DNA from: Tritrichomonas musculus
Taxonomy: Eukaryota; Parabasalia; Tritrichomonadida; Tritrichomonadidae
Assembly (NCBI GenBank): GCA_039105265.1
Contig: JAPFFF010000037.1
Coordinates: 1 to 64,000, forward strand
Length of the DNA stretch: 64,000 nt
Reading direction: 5' to 3'
Made by a program: the position numbers and the translations under genes
Part shown: positions 47,356 to 56,760 of the stretch, one piece after another
How positions within the stretch are numbered: the first letter of the stretch is position 1
Layout: each line of letters opens with the position of its first letter
The notes under the pieces: generated by a model
Told to the model about the DNA's origin: nothing
What the model saw: only the letters and a program-made list of their open reading frames with translations
Databases searched by the model: none

Positions 47356-47362
47356 TCATTTT
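47356..47362 (+). promoter_or_regulatory. Initiator of 123-residue gene
   Basis: TCATTTT, predicted start A 10 bases before the ATG at 47368; a second match, TCACTTC, lies 5 bases upstream. Confidence 0.5.
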
Positions 47363-47367
47363 TTAAA

Positions 47368-47739
47368 ATGTCGCGTTCTGGAAATGACTTCAAAGAATTC
47401 CAAAAACAGCAAAAGCTAGCTATCAAAAATGCTCATGTTGAAATAGCCAATGCTATTAAAGAGGTGATATTTCTGTTCAACCAAAAAATAATAAACTCGA
47501 CATCATCTAATGTCTGCACCATCTATGACCCTTTGATACAAGCAAACATGAACAAGATTGCTGAAGCACTTACTCAAATGAATCTCACTACCTGCGAGGT
47601 TTTTCATAAAAAGATTCCTCAATCTCCAACACCAAAATCTATTGGCTTTCACGTGCCTATAGTGCCTGACTCGCAAGAGACACAAGAAGAAGATGATGAA
47701 GATGAACAAGAAGCTTCATCTCCAAAAGACAAGGAGTAA
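47368..47739 (+). CDS. Maverick protein of 123 residues with acidic tail
   Basis: Unrecognised. The N-terminal 80 residues are likely helical (FKEFQKQQKLAIKNAHVEIA, IYDPLIQANMNKIAEALTQM). The C-terminus is disordered and strongly acidic (ETQEEDDEDEQEASS), as seen in transcription activators or histone-binding proteins. It diverges from the bZIP-like gene with 76 bases between the start codons. No counterpart in M1. Confidence 0.65.
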   Translation: MSRSGNDFKEFQKQQKLAIKNAHVEIANAIKEVIFLFNQKIINSTSSNVCTIYDPLIQANMNKIAEALTQMNLTTCEVFHKKIPQSPTPKSIGFHVPIVPDSQETQEEDDEDEQEASSPKDKE

Positions 47740-47791
47740 GAGTAAAAAATAATTACTTCTAATTTTAAGTTTTTTTTATATATGTCTTTTT

Positions 47792-48316
47792 TTATACTAT
47801 GCAATATTTTAAGCATACATGATAATTATTAACAAGCTCATTATATTCTTTATTATATACTTGTTTCAAGTCAATGACTACCTCTCCATTATCTTTAATA
47901 ATCTTAATAGCATCTATTTTTCTTATTGGATTGCTCTTAGCTGCACAACATCCAACATCTTCATTAAGTTGTACTTCAACCTCACTAACATGTAGTATTG
48001 CTTTGATGATGTTGCTAAGAGATTCAATAGGTACTATGATGCATTTCTTCGATATAATGTTAGCTAGTAGTGCTTTGTCTTGATTAAGTAGTATTTGTGC
48101 ATATGCTTCAAGTATAACATTACGTACATCTGGTTCAACTTCAACAGGTTCAGTTTGCACTCCAATGTCTCTTGTAATAACAATGTCTTCCTTGCCATCA
48201 TCTCTCTTATTAATAATAATGTTGTTGTTGATGTTTGATGTAGATGATGCAGCTGCTGATGGTTCTAAAGATACATTTGCTTGAACTCCATTGGTTGTAC
48301 CCCTCTTCTTAATCAT
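47792..48316 (-). CDS. Conserved Maverick protein, 174 residues, with QT motif (M3)
   Basis: Homologue of 4515-5042 (NGVQANVSLEP, SNINNNIIINKRDDGKE, NEDVGCCA, NPIRKID). Unlike the M1 copy it carries DIGVQTEP at about 50-57 in the disordered linker, which fits the TQT-type anchor for dynein light chain LC8. Folded C-terminal domain of unknown function. Start in TAAATG context. Confidence 0.75.
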   Translation of the reverse strand: MIKKRGTTNGVQANVSLEPSAAASSTSNINNNIIINKRDDGKEDIVITRDIGVQTEPVEVEPDVRNVILEAYAQILLNQDKALLANIISKKCIIVPIESLSNIIKAILHVSEVEVQLNEDVGCCAAKSNPIRKIDAIKIIKDNGEVVIDLKQVYNKEYNELVNNYHVCLKYCIV

Positions 48317-48337
48317 TTAGGTTGGGAAAAAATAGGC

Positions 48338-48784
48338 TTAAAGTACTAAGTCTAGCTGTTCTCCAATAAACATGTCAAATGACTCAATTTGATATTTCTG
48401 CTTGAGAGCATCGATTTTTGGTTTATGACTTGTAGGAGCAGCTGCAATGGAGTAGTTGTAGTATTTGATTCCTTGATACTCTTGAGTGGTAGTGTTTCCA
48501 TTTATGTAGAACTCTTCGAAATCTTCAGTTATTTTTCTCCTTGAGTTAGGCTTAATAAATATTGAGTCAAGATCAAGTTCTTTGAGCTTATCTGGATAAA
48601 ATCTGTGGCACTTGTCTTTTACCTTGATTGAGACATAGAGTACTTTGCCTAAATAACTCCATTCTCCTGTTTTCATTGGGTACTTGTCACAAAGTATCGA
48701 GAAATTACATTGTTTAGTATTTGGAGCACATTTTGCGCGAAGTTCATTGACATAGTCATAGACGTTTCTTGTTGTCATTTTCAT
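48338..48784 (-). CDS. Conserved Maverick protein, 148 residues (M3)
   Basis: Homologue of 5539-5988: VYDYVNELR, FSILCDKYP, KVLYVSIKV, RFYPDKLKE, NSRRKI, YYNYSIAAA, and the DLVL end. Unknown function, compact fold likely. It lies between the 174- and 144-residue genes, so relative to M1 the order of the last two is swapped. Confidence 0.72.
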   Translation of the reverse strand: MKMTTRNVYDYVNELRAKCAPNTKQCNFSILCDKYPMKTGEWSYLGKVLYVSIKVKDKCHRFYPDKLKELDLDSIFIKPNSRRKITEDFEEFYINGNTTTQEYQGIKYYNYSIAAAPTSHKPKIDALKQKYQIESFDMFIGEQLDLVL

Positions 48785-48808
48785 CTGGATAAAAAATTCA
48801 ATAAAAAA

Positions 48809-49243
48809 TTAATATATGTTATTTTGGGTAAAGATATGTTGGGTAGGTCCATATCGAATATCTTGTTTATTATATTCTCTTGCTCTACCTTGCATTGGTG
48901 GTTTCTCAGGCTTCTTAAGATATTTTGGTAAGAGAGGTACTGGTCTATCTTTTTCACCTATATGTCGATAAAAACCACCATCTGTAATACTAACAGGAGG
49001 TTCACGAACAGGTTTGGTTATATGTTCTCGAGTATCTGGAAATCTAACAGGGTCCTCATGTTCAATAATCTGGGTAGGTGGTCGATTAATATATGGGTTG
49101 AAGGTTACAGAATAAGTATTAGTATTACTGAACACACCAAAATGTTGAAACTCTAAGTCCTTATTTTTCATGGTAGCTTCATTATACATCATACCTTCTC
49201 TTCCAACAATCTCAGCATGTGGGCTTCTATAATCATTCGACAT
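48809..49243 (-). CDS. Conserved proline-rich Maverick protein, 144 residues (M3)
   Basis: Homologue of 5071-5499: EGMMYNEAT, FQHFGVFSNTNTYSVTFNP, INRPPT, EPPVSITDGGFY and LPKYLKKPEK. Probably extended, proline-rich, next to the major capsid gene. Start in TAAATG context. A minor virion role is inferred. Confidence 0.72.
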   Translation of the reverse strand: MSNDYRSPHAEIVGREGMMYNEATMKNKDLEFQHFGVFSNTNTYSVTFNPYINRPPTQIIEHEDPVRFPDTREHITKPVREPPVSITDGGFYRHIGEKDRPVPLLPKYLKKPEKPPMQGRAREYNKQDIRYGPTQHIFTQNNIY

Positions 49244-49274
49244 TTACAAAAAAATAAAATATCCTTCTTTATGT

Positions 49275-50957
49275 TTATTCAGGGGTTGTTAAATCATAAG
49301 GACCAATACGTACTGATGGTGGCATACCATTAGGTCTAATTAAGATACTAATTGATATATCTGTTAATAAGCATAATAATGGAGGTGTATCTACTTCCTG
49401 TCTAAATGGATTATCTGCCTTTTGACTACATATCAATTCGAAGTTAATAGGTGCAAGACTTGAAAGACCTTGTTGATATGTTCCATCTGTTTCAGTAGGA
49501 AGACCTATGAAGAATGAGGACCTATCATTTGGATAATAGCCTGTTGTGTTTTCATTATATTGATACTCATTCGCTAAACTTGCAATAACCTCTTTATTAA
49601 ATCCATTTTGCTCTCCATTCATGTTCATTGCATTCTGGCAATATTCGAGGAACTCTGGATACTTACCATTCGTACCAAATGCTTTAGCAGGAATATTATT
49701 GTAATTACCACAATTCATATGAAATGCTTCAAACATAGGATTCTTGAAGTATGTCTTATGCGTATGCTTGAGTGGGAATAAGCAAAACATACTATCTACA
49801 AAATTAGGTGTAATAGTAATAGTTGCTTTATCTTGTTCATTATTAAGAGGTCTTGTACAAGTGTAAAATGACATTATCTGTGTTGGGAATGTAAGTGGAT
49901 GTTGTGGGTTAGCATATCTTTGAACAAGTGCTGTATATACAGATTCATGAATACCAAAACAAGGTATAATACTCGCACATTCTTCAATGGAATAATCAAC
50001 AACACTCCAAGTTCTCCAATCACTGTAAATAGTTCGGTCAACTCTTGCCTTAGTATTGTTAGCTCCTGCGACTTCATATGCTCCTCCATGATTTTCACCA
50101 ACAGGTGGAAGATTCTTGGGGTCATTAATCTTATCCATTGCTATTTTTTCGGTACTTGTCCACATCCATATTGGTTCTCCAATAGGTCGAAATTCATTGG
50201 TAATTTCATCAACATTGAAGTCTTTCATTATATGTGGATTAGCAACCAAGCTCTTTTCAAAACCAACTGGACAATATACCATACCAGCTGTTGAAAAGTA
50301 AAGACGTAATTCGATTTTACCTGCAAATGCTGGTAAGTATTTGATATTAGATAAAGGTAGGAATCGTCGCAAATCAATCTTTAATCTAATTGTTTCAGTG
50401 ACAGAAGTCACATCTTTGTTAAGATTTGCAACAAAACCACATCTCCTTCCATGAGTATCATTCCAAATATCCTTATGTCTTGCTTTACTATATATATCAG
50501 CTCTTTTAGTAACTTCATTTGCACAACATGCAGTTAAAAAGGATTCTTCACATCCAAAGTTCTGGGTATAAAGCGTCATACCATTAGCTACAATTTCATA
50601 CTTCTCAACAGCATCTCGAGCATCCTTAAAACCAAACCATACCTTACCAAAATTATAACCACTGACATTTTCTAAATCACTTAGAATTGGCTTGTCTATT
50701 TTTATCATCACTTTCATATCTGCTCGAATAAATCCATTATATATATCAGCAGTATTATGAGTATTAGGAGATATAATACATGTTGTATATGAACCACTCT
50801 TAATTGGTGGTGATGGTGAATATGAAGTTTGTGGATTTAATGAGTATGCCTTATTTGTATCACTAAGTGCTATGCAATTATCGACAACATCAAAATAGGA
50901 TGCAATTTGGGTACAAACCTCAGCTGAGGTTTTCATATAGGATTCCTTGTTAAGCAT
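49275..50957 (-). CDS. Major capsid protein, double jelly-roll (M3)
   Basis: 560 residues, starting MLNKESYMKTSAEVC. Shared with M1 and M2: VCTQIASYFDVVDNCIALSD, NTADIYNGFIRADM, VWFGFKDARDAVEKYEIVA, QNFGCEESFLTACCANE, RRFLPLSNIKYLPAFAGKIE, and the end SISILIRPNGMPPSVRIG. This is the Polinton double-jelly-roll capsid family. A central loop (about 260-320) is longer than in M1. It follows the standard order before the accessory virion gene, ATPase and integrase. Confidence 0.9.
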   Translation of the reverse strand: MLNKESYMKTSAEVCTQIASYFDVVDNCIALSDTNKAYSLNPQTSYSPSPPIKSGSYTTCIISPNTHNTADIYNGFIRADMKVMIKIDKPILSDLENVSGYNFGKVWFGFKDARDAVEKYEIVANGMTLYTQNFGCEESFLTACCANEVTKRADIYSKARHKDIWNDTHGRRCGFVANLNKDVTSVTETIRLKIDLRRFLPLSNIKYLPAFAGKIELRLYFSTAGMVYCPVGFEKSLVANPHIMKDFNVDEITNEFRPIGEPIWMWTSTEKIAMDKINDPKNLPPVGENHGGAYEVAGANNTKARVDRTIYSDWRTWSVVDYSIEECASIIPCFGIHESVYTALVQRYANPQHPLTFPTQIMSFYTCTRPLNNEQDKATITITPNFVDSMFCLFPLKHTHKTYFKNPMFEAFHMNCGNYNNIPAKAFGTNGKYPEFLEYCQNAMNMNGEQNGFNKEVIASLANEYQYNENTTGYYPNDRSSFFIGLPTETDGTYQQGLSSLAPINFELICSQKADNPFRQEVDTPPLLCLLTDISISILIRPNGMPPSVRIGPYDLTTPE

Positions 50958-50974
50958 TTTAGATAGAAAAAAAT

Positions 50975-51526
50975 TTACATCATATCTTCAAAGATGCGAT
51001 TTCTCCTACCAATAGGTCTCATAGGTATATATTGAGGTTGTTGTTCTTCTTCATATTGTTGTGGCGGTTCTTCAGGAACATACTGTTGTCTTGGTTTACT
51101 CATCCTTTTATCAACAACCTCCTTTATCATACGTCTCTGTTCTTTCTTCTCTCGACTTATCTTCATTTCTTCACCTAGTGATTTTAGCTGTTTTAGTATT
51201 TCCTCATTCACAGTAGGGTCATAAACTTGGCTTTGTTGAGTTTTTCGAGGTTTTGTAGGTTTTCGTGCAGCTTTCGAACTTATTGGCTTTCTTGGCTTTT
51301 CTTCAAGTTCCTCATGTTCTTCACTGTCTGAGTTTTCTTGAGTTTCTTCGTTATTTTCACTTTCTGAGTTTTCTTGATATTCTCGAGTTATTGGAGTTTT
51401 TCGCTGTTTTACAATATACTTGTCTTTGGTTTTTGTAGGTAAAACTTCCCAATCTGGGTCATCCCTTCCATTCAACCATTTATGAATAACTGCAAGTCTC
51501 TTAGAACCTGTTAGATGTTTTGACAT
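50975..51526 (-). CDS. Accessory virion-type protein, 183 residues (M3)
   Basis: Homologue of 8311-8844 and 15070-15732. N-terminus SKHLTGSKRLAVIHKWLNGR, then DPDWEVLPTK; a glutamate/serine-rich middle (about 60-90); the helix YDPTVNEEILKQLKSLGEE; arginine-rich end with GRRNRIFEDM. Function unknown; its fixed place next to the major capsid gene suggests a virion part. Start in TAAATG context. Confidence 0.75.
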   Translation of the reverse strand: MSKHLTGSKRLAVIHKWLNGRDDPDWEVLPTKTKDKYIVKQRKTPITREYQENSESENNEETQENSDSEEHEELEEKPRKPISSKAARKPTKPRKTQQSQVYDPTVNEEILKQLKSLGEEMKISREKKEQRRMIKEVVDKRMSKPRQQYVPEEPPQQYEEEQQPQYIPMRPIGRRNRIFEDMM

Positions 51527-51573
51527 TTAAAATAAACAAAAAAGTCCAAAAATTTAGTTTTTTTGAGTTTTCA

Positions 51574-52029
51574 TTAGATGTAGGTTCTCGCCCGATTGTT
51601 GGTAGTAAATTCACTCTCTTGTAATGATCTAGACGAAAATGCTGGCTTTTCAAGAGGTGCTCCAACTGAATCACCTTTTGCAGATTTATTAATTGATGAT
51701 AAGGCAGTTTTCACTTTTCCTTCTGGGACATATTTTAATGCTGTGTCAGCTATATTTGCTATTTTATTTCTTGTACTATCGCTCAAGAAGCTTTCACCAA
51801 GACCTCTCGCAACTGAACCAATAACACCAGCATGCTTGGTTAATCCACCTGCTGAAGCATCTAATAGTTTACTTGCAAGACCTCCCGAAAAACTATCTGC
51901 TGCTCCCATTAATAACTTACCGCCTAGTCCTACTCCTCCTTTTATTATCTCTTGCCATGGAGAAAATTGTTGCTTTTTGGAATAATTTGGCTTCCAATAA
52001 TCTTCTACTGAATGACGTTCAATTCCCAT
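51574..52029 (-). CDS. Gly/Ala-rich virion-type protein, 151 residues (M3)
   Basis: Occupies the place of the Gly/Ala-rich proteins of M1 and M2 (between the ATPase and the accessory virion gene) but is barely alike in sequence. It has amphipathic glycine-rich helices (GGVGLGGKLLMGAADSFSGG, AGVIGSVARGLGESF). It lacks the FPRIHYSRKP block of M1 and M2. Position and composition suggest an internal, possibly membrane-active, capsid component like adenovirus pVI; this is not demonstrated. Confidence 0.65.
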   Translation of the reverse strand: MGIERHSVEDYWKPNYSKKQQFSPWQEIIKGGVGLGGKLLMGAADSFSGGLASKLLDASAGGLTKHAGVIGSVARGLGESFLSDSTRNKIANIADTALKYVPEGKVKTALSSINKSAKGDSVGAPLEKPAFSSRSLQESEFTTNNRARTYI

Positions 52030-52046
52030 TTTTAAAAAATAAAAAA

Positions 52047-52913
52047 TTATTCGAAATAGTACTTAGATGCCGTAATGTTCATTACGAACTTCTCATGTGG
52101 TTCTTTATGTTGTAAGTATTCAGCTACTGTCTGCTTAGTATTTAATGAGTTATTAGTTTGTTGCAACAAGCTAGTAAAATCTTCCTCACTATATCCTGTA
52201 TAACATATGATATCTGTTGCTAACCTTTTCGCATTCATATGAACAAATCGAATAGTTTGGATAGCCATGATACATGTTAAATTATAGTGTCTTGTCTTGG
52301 TTAACAACTTGATAAATTCACTATTACCATTCTTTAATAAATCACTACCTGCACAATCATCTAGTATCAATAATGTGTTATATGGATATGATGATGTTTC
52401 ATACTTGACTAACTTATTGGCTATATATATTATTTTATCATTGAGCTCATTTAAATGATGCTTCTCAATGAGCCTCCTCATTTCGTCATTGGTCTCTTTC
52501 ATTCGAGATAATACATATTTGACAATAGCATAATACTTTATCTTTCTTCGAAGATGTCTTTTAAGATAACTCATTAATTCTCTTTCCTTTACATAATCGA
52601 TTCTTGATCGTATCTGTTTATTAAGTGTTTCAGCTGTTTTATCCATTTTACCAGAGCTTGAGCAAAATATTATCTTTTGGTAGTATGGATGTTTAAACAA
52701 CCTCTCTGTTATCATAATATGTCTCCATATCCAAAAACTTTTCCCAGCACCTGGTTTACCAATTAAAAAGTATATACCATTTGTGCTAAAAGGATAATCA
52801 GGTGATAATGGTTTAATCAAAGCACCATCTATCTCTTTCATGTTCTTCTGTAAGGTCTCTTTAATCAATGTTTCTACTTTATTTATGAGTTCTGCACTTG
52901 GGGGTTCATCCAT
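52047..52913 (-). CDS. Genome packaging ATPase (M3)
   Basis: 288 residues. Walker A GKPGAGKS at 52-59, Walker B LLILDDCAG at 181-189, and CIMAIQT near 214-220. FtsK/HerA A32-type packaging ATPase, close to the M1 and M2 copies except at the first 30 residues. Ten bases from the integrase gene. Start in TAAATG context. Confidence 0.93.
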   Translation of the reverse strand: MDEPPSAELINKVETLIKETLQKNMKEIDGALIKPLSPDYPFSTNGIYFLIGKPGAGKSFWIWRHIMITERLFKHPYYQKIIFCSSSGKMDKTAETLNKQIRSRIDYVKERELMSYLKRHLRRKIKYYAIVKYVLSRMKETNDEMRRLIEKHHLNELNDKIIYIANKLVKYETSSYPYNTLLILDDCAGSDLLKNGNSEFIKLLTKTRHYNLTCIMAIQTIRFVHMNAKRLATDIICYTGYSEEDFTSLLQQTNNSLNTKQTVAEYLQHKEPHEKFVMNITASKYYFE

Positions 52914-52923
52914 TTACAAATTT

Positions 52924-54078
52924 TTAAATGTATTTCATAATTTTATCTGGTATTGGTTTGCCCTCAACCTTTTGACCTGCTTTAATTTGTCGTTCATAAT
53001 TTTTCTTTTGTTCCAACCAATATTGTCTTTCTGCTGTACCAAGTACTAATGGATTACCTCTCCTTACATCTCTAATAGTTTGTCTAGCAAAGGCATCATC
53101 ACCTTCGACTCCTTCCCATTTTAAATCATACTTACCAGTATCTTCATCAAAGTTATATATTTTTTCAATAATACCTTCTTTACCTTCATTTAGTCTTTCA
53201 GCTACTTTAATCCTTTTGTCTCTTGTCCTTAACAACCTATATCCAGGGAATGAACTAGTTGAACCATCTTTGGACTTGACCACAAACTGGTTACCTTTTT
53301 GTGAGTCAACTATATAAGACTCATTGGACAAATTACTTCTTCTTTTACCAAATGGTTCTTTTTCGAGTACTAACCTGACCTTCTCACCTGGATTAAAATG
53401 GTATGGATTAATGCGTGCATTCTTTTGTATGTACTTTATTTCATCCTCTGGAGTAATATCATTAGGTGCTTTATTATCTAAAGACCTATGAGGAGAGTTG
53501 TTATATATGTTGACCAAATCATGCATCTCCTTTGGTTGAATAAACCTATTTTCACCAATAGCATCTCTTATAGTTCTCATAAACCTATTAATAATGCCAA
53601 GTACATTATGGTTATTCTCAGTTGTTGTTCGGTATTTTATGTTCTTCTCTCTCATGAAGTCTAAGACTGTTGATGATAAATATGCTGCATCCTCATCACT
53701 TGTTATCGAATATACATGAGGTACATCATTAACAAATTTATGAAGTGCTGTTAATACTTCTCTTGCTCCTTTACCATTCATAGGATATGCATATGCTTTT
53801 CTGGTGTTGATATTGATGAACATTAGATAATTCAACCCACCTGCCTCTTTATTATTAATGAAGGTATCCATTTGATAACCATGAGGATGTTTGGATACAA
53901 TAGGTATAAATTGTGCTTTAGGTACTCTCTTATCATGTACTACTCTTTCATCAAAGTATTTCTTTGCTTCTTCTTCATTTAGATTCTCTTGTTTTGCCAT
54001 GCTAAGGTATTTGTCCAAGGTCTTCCATTTAGCTTTGTTGTATAATTTTTCATATGGGCTTGGTTCTTCTTTACTCAT
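52924..54078 (-). CDS. Retroviral-type (rve) integrase (M3)
   Basis: 384 residues. Core blocks HGYQMDTFINN, SITSDEDAAYLS and NHNVLGIINRFMRTIRD, then PHRSLDNKAPND, an SH3-like basic part (PGEKVRLVLEKEPFGKRRSN) and a chromo-like segment (GKYDLKWEGVEGDDAF). Slightly longer than in M1 and M2 because of the last 30 residues. Start in TAAATG context; only 6 bases separate it from the minor capsid gene. Confidence 0.93.
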   Translation of the reverse strand: MSKEEPSPYEKLYNKAKWKTLDKYLSMAKQENLNEEEAKKYFDERVVHDKRVPKAQFIPIVSKHPHGYQMDTFINNKEAGGLNYLMFININTRKAYAYPMNGKGAREVLTALHKFVNDVPHVYSITSDEDAAYLSSTVLDFMREKNIKYRTTTENNHNVLGIINRFMRTIRDAIGENRFIQPKEMHDLVNIYNNSPHRSLDNKAPNDITPEDEIKYIQKNARINPYHFNPGEKVRLVLEKEPFGKRRSNLSNESYIVDSQKGNQFVVKSKDGSTSSFPGYRLLRTRDKRIKVAERLNEGKEGIIEKIYNFDEDTGKYDLKWEGVEGDDAFARQTIRDVRRGNPLVLGTAERQYWLEQKKNYERQIKAGQKVEGKPIPDKIMKYI

Positions 54079-54084
54079 TTATTT

Positions 54085-55089
54085 TTAAATAAACATCTTA
54101 TCGTATTGAAGGAATTGCATTTCGATAACAAATGAATCTTTAGGAGGTAGTTTGGTTGGACAATTATAATGTGCATCACTATAGAAGTCTATCCAAAACC
54201 TTTGGTCCATTGAGTTTAACTTGAAGTACTTAATAGGACTATATTCAACATCACTATCTCCAATATAGTTATGCAATGCTTGTTCACCAATAGATGAATA
54301 TATTTTACATGGATGTCTGTCCCATACATTATCAAATACCAACCTCTTACTTAAAGTTGAATACTTCTTAGGGTTATTTTGATAAGCTCCTGTGCCTATA
54401 TTAAACACATCTGCAAAGTCCTCATTCCAATCACCAATTTGGAAAAAATTGATAAATTGGCTTGAATCTTCCTCTATATTATCATTATTTTTGGTATATA
54501 TAATTTCATGAAAACCATCTTTATCATAATATCCATCTGTTTGTATATCTCGATATGCAATTAATGAATCATTTTGGGAAAATGCATTTCCATATTGTCC
54601 ATGCATAGCTATCCAAGATTTCATCGCGGTGTTGACAGCATCAAAGAACCCTCTTAAGTCCCCTTCCTCTGACACCCAATCAATAACATCAAAATTTGCT
54701 ATCCATTTCCAAGTAGGCTCTTTTTCATATTCTACTTTGAGCTCGTCCTGGTAGAATTTATCAACTAGTTCTTGAGTTAAAATAGGGTCGTTTATATTTC
54801 CTCCATGTAAAACAAAGTAGGATTTTTGTACTTTAAATATAGTCACATTAAATTCTAATTTGCGTCTTCTCTTAATGATATGCGCTGAACGAACACCAAC
54901 AATAGATTCCCCTTTGTTTGCAGTTGACCATTCTGGTGGGAAATTAAACCAATACCTATTAAACTTAGCTTTATCATGTTGAGCATCCTCAAGGAAGTAG
55001 GCTGTTTCGATTGGAAGAGGTGTATTACCATCATTAACTATATTATCTCGATTAGGATATAAAGTGTTAACACTTGGTGGTAATTCCAT
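54085..55089 (-). CDS. Minor capsid (penton-like) protein (M3)
   Basis: 334 residues. Conserved ETAYFLEDAQHD, NKGESIVGVRS, RDIQTDGYYDKDG, SSIGEQALHNYIGDSDV, KYFKLNSMDQRFWIDFYS and PPKDSFVIEMQFLQYDK. It is shorter than in M1 and M2 because it lacks their coiled-coil insert. Polinton minor capsid family; expected at capsid vertices. Confidence 0.83.
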   Translation of the reverse strand: MELPPSVNTLYPNRDNIVNDGNTPLPIETAYFLEDAQHDKAKFNRYWFNFPPEWSTANKGESIVGVRSAHIIKRRRKLEFNVTIFKVQKSYFVLHGGNINDPILTQELVDKFYQDELKVEYEKEPTWKWIANFDVIDWVSEEGDLRGFFDAVNTAMKSWIAMHGQYGNAFSQNDSLIAYRDIQTDGYYDKDGFHEIIYTKNNDNIEEDSSQFINFFQIGDWNEDFADVFNIGTGAYQNNPKKYSTLSKRLVFDNVWDRHPCKIYSSIGEQALHNYIGDSDVEYSPIKYFKLNSMDQRFWIDFYSDAHYNCPTKLPPKDSFVIEMQFLQYDKMFI

Positions 55090-55113
55090 TTCGAGTTGAA
55101 TAAAAAGTCTTTA

Positions 55114-56694
55114 TTAATATACAACACCTGTTTCTAATTCATTGTTTTGAAGTTCTCGAAGTATTCTCTTTCTAATATCTGGTATATTGCGTTGTTTAAA
55201 CTTACCATTTCCTTCATGCAAAAAGGTACGACAAGATTCCATTAGAAACACTCCACAATCCTTGTTATTCCTTTGACTAGGTACATCATAATATTTTGCT
55301 TTTAACTTACCTGTTCCTGAAATATTGATCCACTTATTAAGTGTCTTTACCTCTGGTGCCATTGACTTATTCTCAGAGTCATAGCATTCGATTATTTTCT
55401 TTGGATATCGAACAATACATAAAACCCAATGTTCTCCATCTGAGCAAATGGGGACAAATACTTTATCGAAATGTGTAAATGACTGTTTACCTGAGATAGG
55501 ACTTTTCATCAGTTCATGTATTTTTTCCATATCATTAGTCTCATATGCCATAGAAAGGAGGGTATAAAATGCAGTAGGTACAACCAATATTTTCTTTTTA
55601 TCAAACTCTGCTTCATTTTGACCAGGTTGTTTATTCAATCTCTTTCCTTTGTTATATAGAAGTTTCAAGTAGTCATCAATAACATCTTCTTCTATATTTT
55701 CATCATTGACTAAACTCCTCCAATCATGAATTTTATGACGTCTTTGGTCTACTGTAAACTCTCCTGTCTTCTGTGGTGTCATACGGGGTTCTCTTGGAGG
55801 AGGACTAGTACCTCGAGAGGTATGTGATGATGGAAACTGTGGAGGGGGTGATGAAGGAGGAGGAGGTGGTGGAGGTGGAGGTGAAGGTGGTGGAGAATGA
55901 GGTGGTGGAGGTGGAGGTGAAGGTGAACGAGGTCGTTTTGATTTTTTCTTATGTTGTTTTGATTTTTTCTTAGGTCTATCATCCTCGTCTAAATTTGTAC
56001 TACTTTGAAGTAAAAGTTGAATTCTGTTTTGATTTTGATCCCTTGTTGGTGGCTCAACATTTGTGGGTCGGTTCCTACCGATTTTCCTAAGGTTAAGATG
56101 ATAATCATTTCGATTTAAAGTTGGAGGTCTGGGTAATGGAGCCAATTCTGGTATATCATCTGTTTGAATACCTCTAGTTTTATATTCTTTCTTATCACTT
56201 TTCAATGTTCTTTCTTTCATCTGCTCTCTCAGTTCTCTAGCTGCTTGTTTTTCCTCCTCAGTCTTCATTCGAGATATCCTTATGTTGATAATATCATAAT
56301 GTAATTTTATCTCTGTTAATATACCTTGATCTGATTCTTGGAGAGTATATTGATATGGCTTTAATACTGTTATGTAATGCCCATGTTCATCTTTATCATC
56401 TTGATTTTTCTTAATAGCAAACACACAACCTGAAAATTTTGCTTTTGGTCTCTCTCTCTTGAGTCTATTAGCAAATTCAAGTACGTCTTTAAAAGCTATA
56501 CTAGTATTTAAATATGTCTCATATAATTTTTGTAGATTTATTTGATTATTAGAGAACTTCCATATAGTTTGACCCAAACCTCTTGTTAATCTTGCAACAT
56601 CTCTATCAACTAGTTTAGGTCGAAATTTAATAGTACCTTGTAGTAGTTGTATTTTATTGTTAGGTTTAGTTTGTGTACCTACATCACTTGTCAT
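55114..56694 (-). CDS. Ulp1/adenain-like cysteine protease with long N-terminal part (M3)
   Basis: 526 residues. The C-terminal 130 residues are a C48/C5-type cysteine protease: His422 in GEHWVLCIV, Asp439 in ECYDSEN, Gln474 in VPSQRNNKDC and Cys480. It probably processes capsid proteins during maturation. A proline-rich stretch (about 258-300) links it to an N-terminal domain of unknown fold (about 20-150). Two LC8-like QT motifs occur, DVGTQTKP at 4-11 and RGIQTDD at 174-180. No homologue is seen in the visible part of M1. Start in TAAATG context. Confidence 0.9.
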   Translation of the reverse strand: MTSDVGTQTKPNNKIQLLQGTIKFRPKLVDRDVARLTRGLGQTIWKFSNNQINLQKLYETYLNTSIAFKDVLEFANRLKRERPKAKFSGCVFAIKKNQDDKDEHGHYITVLKPYQYTLQESDQGILTEIKLHYDIINIRISRMKTEEEKQAARELREQMKERTLKSDKKEYKTRGIQTDDIPELAPLPRPPTLNRNDYHLNLRKIGRNRPTNVEPPTRDQNQNRIQLLLQSSTNLDEDDRPKKKSKQHKKKSKRPRSPSPPPPPPHSPPPSPPPPPPPPPSSPPPQFPSSHTSRGTSPPPREPRMTPQKTGEFTVDQRRHKIHDWRSLVNDENIEEDVIDDYLKLLYNKGKRLNKQPGQNEAEFDKKKILVVPTAFYTLLSMAYETNDMEKIHELMKSPISGKQSFTHFDKVFVPICSDGEHWVLCIVRYPKKIIECYDSENKSMAPEVKTLNKWINISGTGKLKAKYYDVPSQRNNKDCGVFLMESCRTFLHEGNGKFKQRNIPDIRKRILRELQNNELETGVVY

Positions 56695-56737
56695 TTAAAA
56701 ATCAAATAAAAGAAAGAAGAAGAAGATGTTGTTTATT

Positions 56738-56744
56738 TCATTTT
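56738..56744 (+). promoter_or_regulatory. Initiator of 87-residue gene
   Basis: TCATTTT, 21 bases before the ATG at 56761. Confidence 0.45.
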
Positions 56745-56760
56745 TTTTATTTCTGTATAA

